A stretch of 64,000 nucleotides of DNA from Homarus americanus (lineage: Eukaryota > Arthropoda > Malacostraca > Decapoda > Nephropidae). The DNA lies in contig NW_024724368.1 in assembly GCF_018991925.1 (NCBI RefSeq), positions 4,455,386-4,519,385 on the forward strand. Direction: 5' to 3'. How positions within the stretch are numbered: the stretch's first letter is position 1; each line of letters starts with the position of its first letter. Below are positions 1-10,760 of the stretch, one piece after another. A model generated the notes under the pieces. That model searched no databases and was not told the DNA's origin. It saw only the letters and a list, made by a program, of their open reading frames with translations. The position numbers were made by a program, and so were the translations under genes.

Positions 1-606
1 GACTAACTTTGTCTCCCGGCTGTAGTGGCCTGTACTTTGTCTCCCGGCTGTAGTGGCCTGACTAACTCTCCCGGCTGTAGTGGTGTGGCTAACTTTGTCT
101 CACGGCTGTAGTGTTGTGGCTAACTTTGTCTCACGGCTGTAGTGGCCTGACTAACTTTGTCTCCCGGCTGTAGTGGCCTGACTAACTGTCTCCCGGCTGT
201 AGTGGCCTGACTAACTTTGTCTCCCGGCTGTAGTGGCCTGACTAACTTTGTCTCCCGGCTGTAGTGGCCTGACTAACTTTGTCTCCCGGCTGTAGTGGCC
301 TGACTAACTTTGTCTCACGGCTGTAGTGGCCTGACTAACTTTGTCTCCCGGCTGTAGTGGCCTGACTAACTTTGTCTCCCGGCTGTAGTGGCCTGACTAA
401 CTTTGTCTCCCGGCTGTAGTGGCCTGACTAACTTTGTCTCACGGCTGTAGTGGCCTGACTAACTTTGTCTCCCGGCTGTAGTGGTGTGGCTAACTTTGTC
501 TCCCGGCTGTAGTGGTGTGGCTAACTTTGTCTCACGGCTGTAGTGGCCTGACTAACTTTGTCTCACGGCTGTAGTGGTGTGGCTAACTTTGTCTCCCGGC
601 TGTGGT
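1..606. repeat. 31-bp minisatellite at the window edge
   Basis: About twenty tandem copies of a 31-bp unit built around CTCCCGGCTGTAGTGGCCTG, with variants such as TCACGG for TCCCGG and GTGTGG for CCTGAC. The array runs off the left edge, so its full size is unknown. It decays into unique sequence near 606. No coding frame runs through it. Confidence 0.95.
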
Positions 607-1267
607 TAGTGTGGTGACCTGGCTACTCCAGTCTTCCCGCCGCTGTGTAAAACCCGCCCCTACACCTCCACAGTGAACCATAATGGTCAGTAAACGTGGC
701 CGCCTCCACCACTAGTTATCTCCACCTAACCAACGATAAGACGTAGAGTGTAATAAAGGTGTACAGGAGGGCGCCACCAGACCTAAAATGTCCCCACACC
801 AAACTAAACACCAAAATTCCTATCGAGAGCCGCTTTTTATAAGATGGTAGGCCTAGTTAGTTCAACCTCTCGCCCAGAACAACAAAAAAACTCATTAAAA
901 ACATGAACCTTCCAATATATTTCTATACAACACTGGCCTTAAATTATAAATAAACACATAATAAATAAATAAATGATTAAATAAATAAAAATATAGATAA
1001 ATAAATGAAAAGATAAATAAAGATAAATAATAAATAGATAAAAATCAATAAATAATCGACCTTCTATTGACGTGTTGTGTGTGAGGTTGGTGTCGTCAGC
1101 GAACCTCCAGTCCCAAGAGAAATTCCAATATGTAAATTATAATCCGGAAGCGCCTGTCTTATTACCTGCCTCACCCAACCAGACCTTCCGTCCAGACACC
1201 ACTCCAGATACCGTAAACGTTCCCTATTCCATATTAATTCTTGCAAGCCGTGTCCGCTATTGGGAGG
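607..1267. other. Unique sequence, AT-rich in its second half
   Basis: Nothing gene-like was seen. Positions 940-1055 are A/T-rich with ATAAATAA-type low complexity. The short frames around 1064-1344 have no recognisable domain. Confidence 0.6.
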
Positions 1268-1562
1268 AGGATTCTGCTTTTGTTATATCCGCTATTGAGA
1301 GGGGTTATTGTAGCAAATCACTTTATCGAGAAGTCCGCTATTGAGAGAGTTTATACCATCCATTACTTTACTAACAGGTCTTACAGTATCCATTACTTTA
1401 TTGAGAAGTCCGCTATTGAGAGGGTTTCCTGTATCCATTACTGTATTAAGAAGTTCGCTATTGAGAGAGTTTATACTATCCATTACTTTACTAACAGGTC
1501 TTACACTATCCATTACTGTATTGAGAAGTCCGCTATTGAGAGGGTTTACTGTACCCCTCAAT
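1268..1562. repeat. Compound minisatellite, two alternating modules
   Basis: Repeated modules GTCCGCTATTGAGAG and CTATCCATTACTTTAC alternate with an ACTAACAGGTCTTACA segment. The longer period is roughly 120 bp. Frames on both strands stay open only because the repeat lacks stop codons. Confidence 0.85.
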
Positions 1563-1812
1563 AAAGAAAATAACCTGACGCCATCATCTCCCACAGTCCA
1601 TCTCTCGCCGCCACACACCGACCGTGATCCACCGCGAATCACAGTACAGAGGACAACTACTGCTGCCTCCTTATCCACGCCCTGATCTCCATCTGGTCTA
1701 CGGCGACTTCCAAGGGATGCCATCGTCTCTCAAGATAAACATCTGCCTCTCTGAAAAGGACGTATCTACAGGAGAGAGAGAAGGGGCGGGTAGAGAGGGG
1801 TGGAGAGGGGTG

Positions 1813-1951
<139 letters not shown>

Positions 1952-2106
1952 ATACCCAGAACCCGGAAGCTTTAAAAGATGTATACGCCAATTGTCTTCT
2001 CTATCTGGACACGACAAAATGTTTTTCCTTTACGAGAAAATGTAAGAACACTTTAGGATTTATTTGGCAGCCATCTTTACCCTGTATGTAATAAGACTAA
2101 CCACAC

Positions 2107-2154
2107 AGACACACACACACACACACACATACACACACACACACACATACACAC
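2107..2154. repeat. (AC)n microsatellite, interrupted
   Basis: Short AC tracts separated by single T interruptions. A CTCCTC-rich pyrimidine tract follows at 2219-2281. Confidence 0.9.
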
Positions 2155-2435
2155 AGACTTAAGACTGACTATAGTGTTCAGAAGATAAGTATAAGTGGAG
2201 GACTTGGCAACACTATCACCCTCCTCCTCCTCCTTCTCCTCTTCCTCTTGCTCATCTTCCTCCTCTCCTCTTCCTCCTCCTCGCCAGTAGCACCACCACT
2301 CAACCGCGTGAAAAATGAGGGTATGTGTGTGGGGGACAACTCGAAATTTTCATATCAGACTTAACTTTCACTCACAGTTTCATTAAAAAAAATCATTCAA
2401 TTATCTAAAATTTTATTAAAGACGTGTAAGTGCCG

Positions 2436-2442
2436 GTGTGTG

Positions 2443-2505
<63 letters not shown>

Positions 2506-2513
2506 GTGTGTGT
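2436..2513. repeat. (TG)n microsatellite
   Basis: A TG tract of about 75 bp with a few TGCG interruptions. Confidence 0.95.
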
Positions 2514-2990
2514 ACGGTGGAATAATGACAACATGCAACATTTGGATAAAAATCAACCATTCATTACAAAAATTACATACCCGCCTCAACAGTACAATGT
2601 CCACCGTATCTCATCACTACACTGACTTACGAAGCTACGAATGTAATATTGTCACAGAGAGACTTATGAACATCCTAAGTCAATTTCGCAAACTAATGCA
2701 ACATGTCTTCAGGTCTTCTCAGAATGAAAGATGAATCCGCCAGACGTAATATCAAACTGGCTGTGAAAAATCTTAGAAATCAGCAACTTAGAGCAAGAAG
2801 CCGGCATCTATCCCCGTGATGGAGAGCTTATCGCGGGAATCTGAAGGCTGCCGTCAGTCTTGGGGAGGAAGTTAAGTTTCTAGGATAAATGACGACCCTA
2901 GGAGCCTTACAACCACCCGCCTATGGAAGTCTTGTGTGTATGTGTGTGTGTGCGTCACAGGTTTTAAGGCCAAAGTTCGAGTTTATGTTG
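2514..2990. other. Unique intergenic or intronic sequence
   Basis: No recognisable coding, RNA or repeat structure apart from a short TG run near 2934-2952. Confidence 0.5.
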
Positions 2991-3155
2991 ACCACGGGAG
3001 ATCCACCAATGGGAGAGCCTTAACCACGGGAAAAGGTCCACCAATGGGAGAGCCTCAACCACGGGAAAAGATCCACCAGTGGGAGAGCCTCAACTAACGG
3101 GAAAAGATCCACCAATGGGAGAGCCTCAAATACGAAAAATCCACCAATGGGAGAG
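2991..3155. repeat. About 35-bp minisatellite, five copies
   Basis: Tandem copies centred on ATCCACCAATGGGAGAGCCT joined by ACCACGGGAAAAG. The last copies are degenerate. Confidence 0.9.
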
Positions 3156-3372
3156 AATCCAGGCGACCTCCCCTCCCCGGGCACTTACTTCACAATTTAT
3201 GCAGTATGTGATCGCCGTCCAAGACTCTTAGGTTGGTGGTATACAAGAGTCTCGGGAGGCAGGCGCCGTGCATCAGCATCCTCAAGTAGGGCGCTTTATA
3301 AGATGAATCCTTGAAACACGTGGGTTGTCTGAGGCTGTACGGAGGAGGAGGAGGAGGAGAGAGAGAAAGAAA

Positions 3373-3374
<2 letters not shown>

Positions 3375-3413
<39 letters not shown>
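3375..3413. repeat. (TG)n microsatellite
   Basis: A TG tract of about 38 bp, preceded by GAG-rich sequence at 3343-3373. Confidence 0.95.
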
Positions 3414-3415
<2 letters not shown>

Positions 3416-4300
3416 GTAAGATAGAAACACAGAGAAAAGTGAGAAAAATAGAGTCACAACAAGACACACGAGACCTAAAATCCTATACCTAACCTCACTA
3501 AAACATCCCTGGGACCTCACACCCCAGCAGGAAGGAAGTCACAATACGACTCCCTCCCTCTACCAACAACACAGGTCGTGCCCCCACAGACCACTAAGTC
3601 ACACCCAACACGATACTCAACAACAACAACTCTAACTCACAGCCGGGAGTCTTTAACGAGGCATAAAAAAATATGAACTCTACAGATTATTAACCCTATA
3701 CGAGGAAGACATTTGTCGCCGTCAGAGGAAGTTCCAACTCTCTTTATTGTCTGGAGGAGAGTCTGTGAGCACCGTCCCCAGACCACCATGGGAGGTCACA
3801 GATGACTCTCACACACATCCAGGGTCTGCAACCTCATAGCTACGCCTCTAAATTTTCCCATAAGCAGGGACTTTGGCCCTTACCTATGAGCCGTAGCTTA
3901 GAGTGAGTCAGTATATATACATTTGCATATCGCCATTTACGCCCAAAAATATAACATCGATGTGAAGACCTGCAGATCGTCTTGGGCGGTGTTGGGGCAA
4001 GATTTTTCAACAACTCGTTCGTCAATTTTCCTTTAACTTTGGTTATTACGAGACTCCAGCAGCTTACAGCATGGTCATAAAAGACAATATCGATGCCGTT
4101 AAAACCTCACACGAGATACAAAAGCATCAACGCTTTATAGCAACACAGGCGAGAAACTCTGTGAAAATTCTCAGCCACCATATATCACAGACGAGCCGAA
4201 TATATATCTCACGTCCCACCAACCACGACACTTCATGATTCAGCTCAAATGATCTGCTCAACCCATACCTCTGTGTCGTGTATCTTTCTGCTTACAACAA
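3414..4300. other. Unique sequence, nothing recognised
   Basis: No gene, RNA or repeat was supported here. A small (ATT)n tract follows at 4303-4331. Confidence 0.5.
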
Positions 4301-4641
4301 GGAAGAATATTATTATTATTATTATTATTACAATGGCTGAATCTCACCTACGATATCTATAGTGTAAATGGATGTAATAATAGTGACGGAAGGACCTGTA
4401 CTTAACCGTGTACAGTAGTGGTGATGCTGGTGCTGACGCTTACACTAACTAAACGAAACACGGTAGTGGTGATAATTCCTTCACTATACATACACGTAAC
4501 ACGAAACTTACAGCTCAATCACGAGTGAAACAACAATTTCCTGGAGGATTATCGTGTTGGAAAAAAATACTATACATTGTGACACGCAACTTGTACAGAA
4601 ATTATAACTGGAAAAATTTTCTTTTCGGGTGATTATGACGC

Positions 4642-4730
4642 TGGAAGGAAGGAAGGAAGGAAGGAACGAACGAACGAACGAACGAACGAACGAACGAACG
4701 AACGAACGAAGAAAGGAAGGAAGGAATTAC
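4642..4730. repeat. (GGAA)n-(CGAA)n compound microsatellite
   Basis: Tetranucleotide tract: GGAA units, then about ten CGAA units, then GGAA again. The centre differs from the flanks by one base per unit. Confidence 0.95.
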
Positions 4731-5306
4731 TGTATATTTCTGTTCCTGGTTATTTTGTCCTTGATTGTACGACATCATAGCTACCTGTACCTTCCCGCTA
4801 CCCTGTGTTAAATGGAGGTGATATACCCAGTCACTCACACGCATGACAGTTCCTTACAACACACTATAACACTTTCTGCATCTCGACCAAAAAAACAAAC
4901 AAACTATTTTTTCATTTCCCTAAAAAAAATGGTTTGGTTTACTAGTGACTTGGTAAACAGTGGTTAATGATTCTGGCTATTGAACCACAGTAATGAGTCA
5001 ACAATTATGTAAAGTCTCTCTCTCATCTATATGTGTGACTCAAGCAGCAAATAGTTCTTTCTCAACCCAGTCACCCACACAATACCAACACTCCCCACAA
5101 GACAACCAAGCTCTACTCCCGTCTCTCGTGGTCACGGTGAAAGGACATCATGGAGCTGAGAATTTGTGTACATATCACCACTTGTCTCAGACCCTTCCAA
5201 CTCTCCGCGCGGGTTATTGTTAACACTGGTGGCTTACCCCTCTCACCTCCTTCCTCCCCCACCGCCTTTATATGGTGCTCCCTAGGTCGTTACTGTTTCC
5301 TGTGAC
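4731..5306. other. Unique sequence, nothing recognised
   Basis: No supported gene. A 76-codon frame starting at 4993 has no recognisable domain, and no splice context was found. Confidence 0.5.
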
Positions 5307-5608
5307 TGTTTATTGTTGCTGTTGCTGCTACTTTTACTGCTGTGATCACCTCAGCTGTTTATTGTTGCTGTTGCTGCTACTTTAACTGCTGTGATCACCC
5401 CAGCTGTTTATTGTTGCTGTTGCTGCTACTTTTACTGCTGTGATCACCCCAGCTGTTTATTGTTGCTGTTGCTGCTACTTTTACTGCTGTGATCACCTCA
5501 GCTGTTTATTGTTGCTGTTGCTGCTACTTTTACTGCTGTGATCACCCCAGCTGTTTATTGTTGCTGTTGCTGCTACTTTTACTGCTGTGATCACCCCAGC
5601 TGTTTATT
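5307..5608. repeat. 49-bp minisatellite, about six copies
   Basis: Near-identical 49-bp units starting TGTTTATTGTTGCTGTTGC and ending GTGATCACCCCAGC. The only regular variant is CCTCAG for CCCCAG. A related trinucleotide-rich tail follows to about 5760. Confidence 0.95.
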
Positions 5609-5754
5609 GCTACAACTACATCTGATGCCTTTGACGTTCCTGATGATGACGACTACAGATACTGCTACCGACGACCACAGCTGCTGTTAATATTGCTTTA
5701 CTTCCTGTGATGAACGACCACCAACACTGCTGATGCTGCTGCCCGTCAAGTGTT

Positions 5755-6600
5755 CCCCCACCGCCAATATCCATTCACCATCCACATCTTCACTCTCCAT
5801 ATCTTCACTAACCACATCTTCACTATCCTTATCATCACTATCAACATCTTCACTATCCTTATCACTGTCAACATCTTCACTATCCTTATCACTATTAACA
5901 TCTTCACTATCCTTATCATCACTATCAATATCATCACTATCAACATCTTCACTATCCTTATCACTATTAACATCTTCACTATCCTTATCATGACTATCAA
6001 CGTCATCACTATCCACATCTTCACTATCCTTATCATCACTATCTACATCACTCATCCACACATCTTCAATATATCCTAGTCATCACTTACCAACATCCTC
6101 AATAACCTCATCACTATTAACATCTTCAATATCCTATCATGACTATCAACATCTTCACTAACCACATCTTCACTATCCTTATCATCACTATCAACATCTT
6201 CACTATCCTTATCACTGTCAACATCTTCACTATCCTTATCACTATTAACATCTTCACTATCCTTATCATGACTATCAATATCATCACTATCAACATCTTC
6301 ACTATCCTTATCACTATTAACATCTTCACTATCCTTATCATGACTATCAACGTCATCACTATCCACATCTTCACTATCCTTATCATCACTATCTACATAT
6401 TTACTATCTTCATCTTCCCTATCCACATCTTTACTATCTTCATCTTCCCTATCCACATCTTTACTACCAACATCTCCACTATCCACATCTTTACTACCAG
6501 CATCTCCACTATCCACATCTTTACTACCAACATCTCCACTATCCACATCTTTACTACCAGCATCTCCACTATCCACATCTTCACTAGCCACACTATTAAC
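5755..6600. repeat. Imperfect Asp/Ser-encoding tandem repeat
   Basis: Built from short units such as CATCTTCACTATCCTTATCA. A block of about 230 bp is repeated at an offset of 350 bp: ATCACTGTCA occurs at 5861 and again at 6211. On the minus strand two frames (5687-6061 and 6076-6633) read as DSEDVDSDD-type repeats. All frames lack stops, so openness is not evidence of a gene. A secreted or nuclear acidic repeat protein cannot be ruled out, but no signal peptide, domain or splice site supports one. Confidence 0.85.
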
Positions 6601-6705
6601 ATCACTGTACAGTTGATGGACACAATATTCCAAACACTATACGTTTTTAAAATGAGTATATGAAGTTAGTTACCTCCAGTGAATTAAGGATTACCGCTCG
6701 TCAAA

Positions 6706-7164
6706 ATGTCTCTCAACTCTGTGTTAGACTTCAAAAACCGCTACAAGGGGAAGCACTCCTTCCTTATGTACGCACTGACTCACGTTGTCTTCACCGAGAA
6801 TCAAAATGATATGGTTTTTCGGGATGATCTATTTCAATCTTTTTCTTAATTTTGCAAGGAGAATGGCCTGACTGAGGCAATGCCCGTGTGCATTGCCCAA
6901 CACCTCCGGGGGTCAGGGCTTGATGTTCGGCGTCGTGGTCCCAACATCCGTTAACGTTTCTGTTACGTCGGAATGGCATGGCCCGAGGGCAGCGCCTACA
7001 CCACCGCCCACCCTGGTAAGGTCGACCGCAAAAGGAAAGTTCTCTTACCAGAAGAGGATCTTATAAGAAAGGTGAAGCTGTTGAATAAGTCGAAGAAATT
7101 AGTAGACGTTTAAAAGCCATTCGCCCTCCAGTGGAATTGGGGTGAACAAGAGTACAAAACCGGA
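6706..7164 (+). pseudogene. Interrupted frame, copy 1 (three in-frame TAA)
   Basis: An ATG at 6706 opens a frame interrupted only by TAA at 6847, 6952 and 7111. Between the stops it reads as ordinary protein. A basic and aromatic stretch contains FRDDLFQ, CKENGL, QHLRGSGL and RRRGPN, followed by YVGMAWPEG. This loosely recalls the winged-helix C-terminal region of phage or viral primase-helicases, which is an unproven inference. Copy 1 then loses frame before the PTPQPVVE repeat because of small deletions near 7150-7165, and it lacks the C-terminus. It is probably a dead copy of an unidentified mobile or viral gene. Host domesticated sequence is an alternative. Confidence 0.5.
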
Positions 7165-7312
7165 GCAGCCTGTGGTGGAACCGACACCACAGCCTGTGGT
7201 GGAACCGACACCACAGCCTGTGGTGGAACCGACACCACAGCCTGTAGTGGAACCGACACCACAGTCTGTGGTGGAGCCGACACCACAGACTGTGGTGGAG
7301 CCGACACCAGAG
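7165..7312. repeat. 24-bp VNTR in copy 1 (PTPQPVVE)
   Basis: About six copies of a 24-bp unit containing CCACAGCCTGTGGTGGAACC. Each unit encodes eight residues, P-T-P-Q-P-V-V-E. The core is palindromic around CCACAGCCTGTGG. Copy 2 has three more units. Confidence 0.95.
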
Positions 7313-7367
7313 GTTGTAAGAATAGAAAATAAAGAGCAGACGTTGCACCAGTCCCCATGGGGACAAA

Positions 7368-8343
7368 ACTACCAACATCTCCACTATCCACATCTTTACT
7401 ACCAGCATCTCCACTATCCACATCTTTACTACCAACATCTCCACTATCCACATCTTTACTACCAGCATCTCCACTATCCACATCTTCACTAGCCACACTA
7501 TTAACATCACTGTACAGTTGATGGACACAATATTCCAAACACTATACGTTTTTAAAATGAGTATATGAAGTTAGTTACCTCCAGTGAATTAAGGATTACC
7601 GCTCGTCAAAATGTCTCTCAACTCTGTGTTAGACTTCAAAAACCGCTACAAGGGGAAGGGCTCCTTCCTTATGTACGCACTGACTCAAGTTGTCTTCACC
7701 GAGAATCAAAATGATATGGTTTTTCGGGATGATCTATTTCAATCTTTTTCTTAATTTTGCAAGGAGAATGGCCTGACTGAGGCAATGCCCGTGTGCATTG
7801 CCCAACACCTCAGGGGGTCAGGGCTTGATGTTCGGCGTCGTGGTCCCAACATCCGTTAACGTTTCTGTTATGTCGGAATGGCATGGCCCGAGGGCAGCGC
7901 CTACACCACCGCCCACCCTGGTAAGGTCGGCCGCAAAAGGAAAGTTCTCTTACCAGAAGAGGATCTTATAAGAAAGGTGAAGCTGTTGAATAAGTCGAAG
8001 AAATTAGTAGACGTTTAAAAGCCATTCGCCCTCCAGTGGAATTGGGGTGAGCAAGCCTTGCAGTACAAAACGATGGAAGCGGAGCCGACACCACAGCCTG
8101 TGGTGGAACCGACACCACAGCCTGTGGTGGAACCGACACCACAGCCTGTGGTGGAACCGACACCACAGCCTGTGGTGGAACCGACACCACAGCCTGTGGT
8201 GGAACCGACACCACAGCCTGTAGTGGAACCGACACCACAGTCTGTGGTGGAGCCGACACCACAGACTGTGGTGGAGCCGACACCAGAGGTTGTAAGAATA
8301 GAAAATAAAGAGCAGACGTTGCACCAGTCCCCATGGGGACAAA
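7368..8343 (+). repeat. Copy 2 of the tandem segmental duplication
   Basis: A second copy, 976 bp long because its 24-bp VNTR has expanded. Otherwise it is nearly identical to copy 1. The same three in-frame TAA codons are present, so the interruptions predate the duplication or are tolerated. Confidence 0.95.
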
Positions 8344-8399
8344 ATTTGGATGATGAAGACATCCTGCTACAATTTTTAAATGATTTTGAATTTTACTAA
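7611..8399 (+). pseudogene. Interrupted frame, copy 2 (263 codons, three TAA)
   Basis: This is the more complete copy. One frame runs from ATG 7611 to TAA 8397 with no frameshift and only three internal stops, all TAA, at 7752, 7857 and 8016. The N-terminal half carries the same FRDDLFQ/CKENGL/YVGMAWPEG block as copy 1. A basic segment (KVLLPEEDLIRKVK) follows, then nine or so PTPQPVVE repeats from 8080 to 8292, and an acidic aromatic tail containing DDEDILLQFL. Beyond 8399 the frame continues ATG CAG TAG and then reaches TGA at 8418. The family is not recognised. A decayed mobile-element or endogenous-virus gene is the likeliest reading. Functional recoding of TAA is possible but unsupported. 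Confidence 0.5.
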
Positions 8400-8804
8400 A
8401 TGCAGTAGGACAAGAGTTGAGACAATATAAAGACAATATAAGGAGTGTTAAATATTTTCAACCTTAAAATTATAACTTACACAATAAACTTCTCCCGCTT
8501 TAAGTATCACTTTTTTAAACCATTTTTGGATGTTGTTATGAGTATGACAAAATGTTTGTTGTATCAGGTCAGGATACAACCCCTACAGAGGAAGGTTTAC
8601 ACGTATAGTCCATCACTTATCAACTTACAAACCATTTCACGTTCTATTTACTTAAAACAGAGCATATTGCAAAATGTAAAAGCTAGTACAGGTATATTTA
8701 CCAATAAATTAGGCAGCTATCAAACAGGGAGGTACTACCGCCTGGGAAGATATTGGAAACATAATGTATTGTCAAATGGTAGACCCTGCTGCTATATGGC
8801 ATCA
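8344..8804. other. Unique sequence, nothing recognised
   Basis: Apart from the last codons of the interrupted frame, no gene or repeat was identified. A 129-codon frame at 8445-8834 has no recognisable domain. Confidence 0.5.
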
Positions 8805-8985
8805 CAAAATTGTGACCAAGTCCCAGGTTGCTGATCTGACTTTCTGCCTCATTTACACACAATTGCAGGGTCTCAATTGTTTCTCGTACTATTGACAACA
8901 CAACCTACATACCTGTATATTGTTTCTCACTTTTGATTTGTTTTAGTTTTCCTTTTATGTACAGTATTTATTTATCACTCTCCCA
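8805..8985 (+). repeat. Dispersed repeat, copy 1 (inverted copy near 56.7 kb)
   Basis: The 64-bp stretch 8805-8868 is almost identical to the reverse complement of 56717-56781. Weaker similarity continues through GACAACACAACCTACATA and TTTCTCACTTTTGAT to about 8960. Two copies 48 kb apart on opposite strands indicate a retroposed family, probably the 3' part of a SINE or LINE. No coding sequence is visible. Confidence 0.8.
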
Positions 8986-8989
8986 GGGT

Positions 8990-9202
8990 CGTATTCCATC
9001 TCCCTATCACTCCTAGGGTCGCACAACACCTCCCTATCACTCCCAGGGTCGCACAACACCTCCCTATCACTCCCAGGGTCGCACAACACCTCCCTATCAC
9101 TCCCAGGGTCGCACAACACCTCCCTATCACTCCCAGGGTCGCACAACACCTCCCTATCACTCCCAGGGTCGCACAACACCTCCCTATCACTCCTAGGGTC
9201 GT
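8990..9202. repeat. 30-bp minisatellite, seven copies
   Basis: Near-perfect 30-bp units around CACTCCCAGGGTCGCACAAC. The first and last units carry GGGTCGTA or CCTAGG variants. Confidence 0.97.
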
Positions 9203-9949
9203 ACCTACTTTCACAATATCAATAGCGTAAAAATAAAAAAAGGGGGGCGGGGGTTGTGGAATGAAGCCTTTGAAGGGAACCCGGATATATATTATCAGAA
9301 AAACAAACAATAGGTGATACAAACAAAAGCTTTTTTAACCGTACAGTAATAAAAACAAAACAAATAATATCAAAACAAAAGTAAAACAATAACATACTAA
9401 AAAAATCATAACTAAAACAAAAAGGAAAAATAAAACACAAAATAAATAAATAAAAAACCAAATAAAAAAGTAAAATAAAAACAAACAAAAGTCAAAATAA
9501 AAAACAGCCACAATACCATTACCAACACCCAATAAGCGAAATAATTACATGTGAATTTTTATCGTCAGTCGGAATAAAAAAAAAATACAAATCCTATTTA
9601 TATACGATAACATTAATCATTCTATTCAGTCTTCCTCCACTAAAAAAATATTAATATAAATGTATAGTCAATTACTTTTTTATTGTGAGAGAGAGAGAGT
9701 TATATAGAACCTCTCACTTTCTCTCTCTCTATCCACCTCTTCACCAGACCCTCCACGCCATCACCCCCCCCCCCTCCTCCTCACCTCTCCCCTAGCCTCA
9801 ATACCTGTACCATCATCCTATGTAATAATTCCCTTCCCTAACTCCTGTTCCTATACTGTTTCCCCTAGAGCATTGTCCATTTTCCCCTGCTTGACTCGGT
9901 ACACTGCATGGCTGTGTCCCATCTTCTCTGTGTACTGTATACCTAGAGG

Positions 9950-9950
<1 letters not shown>
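9203..9950. other. A-rich then pyrimidine-rich sequence
   Basis: 9228-9520 is very A-rich with AAAAC and AAATA runs. 9688-9790 has short GA and CT tracts. No gene was seen. Confidence 0.7.

Positions 9951-10013
<63 letters not shown>
9951..10013. repeat. (CA)n microsatellite
   Basis: A CA tract of about 60 bp. Confidence 0.97.
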
Positions 10014-10016
<3 letters not shown>

Positions 10017-10515
10017 CCTGGGTGTGGCACCGGACCAACGTGCCATAAAACACTAATTAAATTGCCACTTACCTCCCCCTCCCCGACTATCTCACGGCGG
10101 TGTAACCTGGATATACTATATTACCGGGGTCCCGTATTCATTATAAACAAGACGTGATATTACTAACAAATGAGAGAACTGGAGAGGGAAGTTAGTTTAG
10201 TGGCTATGAATAAATTACCTTCTTTACAGGTAGATCATTAAAAAAAACTGGGTCGCCTTAGTGTAATTTCATCGCCAAAAGCATCGCCATGGATACTTAG
10301 GTGTTCATTCAGTCTTGTCATTTACACTGTAGCAAACCATAATACTAGACCTGATTCACGAATAACCTTTACGTAAGATGGATTTATCGTACTCTAAATT
10401 ATGCTTTTTCCCTGGAGGTTAAAATGGCCTCTCTTCTCACCCACCCACAATGTAATCCTGATATATGAGCAAACTTTCGTTCTAATTACAGATATACACG
10501 GAGGAGAGGCCAGAG
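10014..10515. other. Unique sequence, nothing recognised
   Basis: No gene, RNA or repeat was supported. Confidence 0.5.
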
Positions 10516-10760
10516 TGTGTTGGTGAGTGTGTTGGTGGTCTATCTTTAATTGGTGAGTGTGTTGATGAGTGTGTTGGTGGTCTATCTTTAATTGGTGAGT
10601 GTGTTGATGAGTGTGTTGGTGAATTATCTTAAACTGGTGAGTGTGTTGATGAGTGTGTTGGTGAGTGTGTTGGTGGTCTATCTTTAATTGGTGAGTGTGT
10701 TGATGAGTGTGTTGGTGAATTATCTTAAACTAGTGAGTGTGTTGGTGAGTGCGTCGGTCG
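10516..10760. repeat. Minisatellite of GTGAGTGTGTTG modules
   Basis: Modules GGTGAGTGTGTTGATGAGTG alternate with TCTATCTTTAATTG or ATTATCTTAAACT spacers. The longer period is about 60 bp. Confidence 0.9.

Larger units (their letters stand above)
6463..7367 (+). repeat. Copy 1 of a 0.9-kb tandem segmental duplication
   Basis: A 905-bp segment directly followed by a second copy. Its start (ACTACCAACATCTCC at 6463) recurs at 7368. The copies are nearly identical outside the internal 24-bp repeat, with roughly five differences across the region of the shared open frame. Copy 1 ends abruptly at GGACAAAA, which in copy 2 continues into a unique 3' end. Copy 2 therefore keeps the original right flank. 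Confidence 0.95.
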
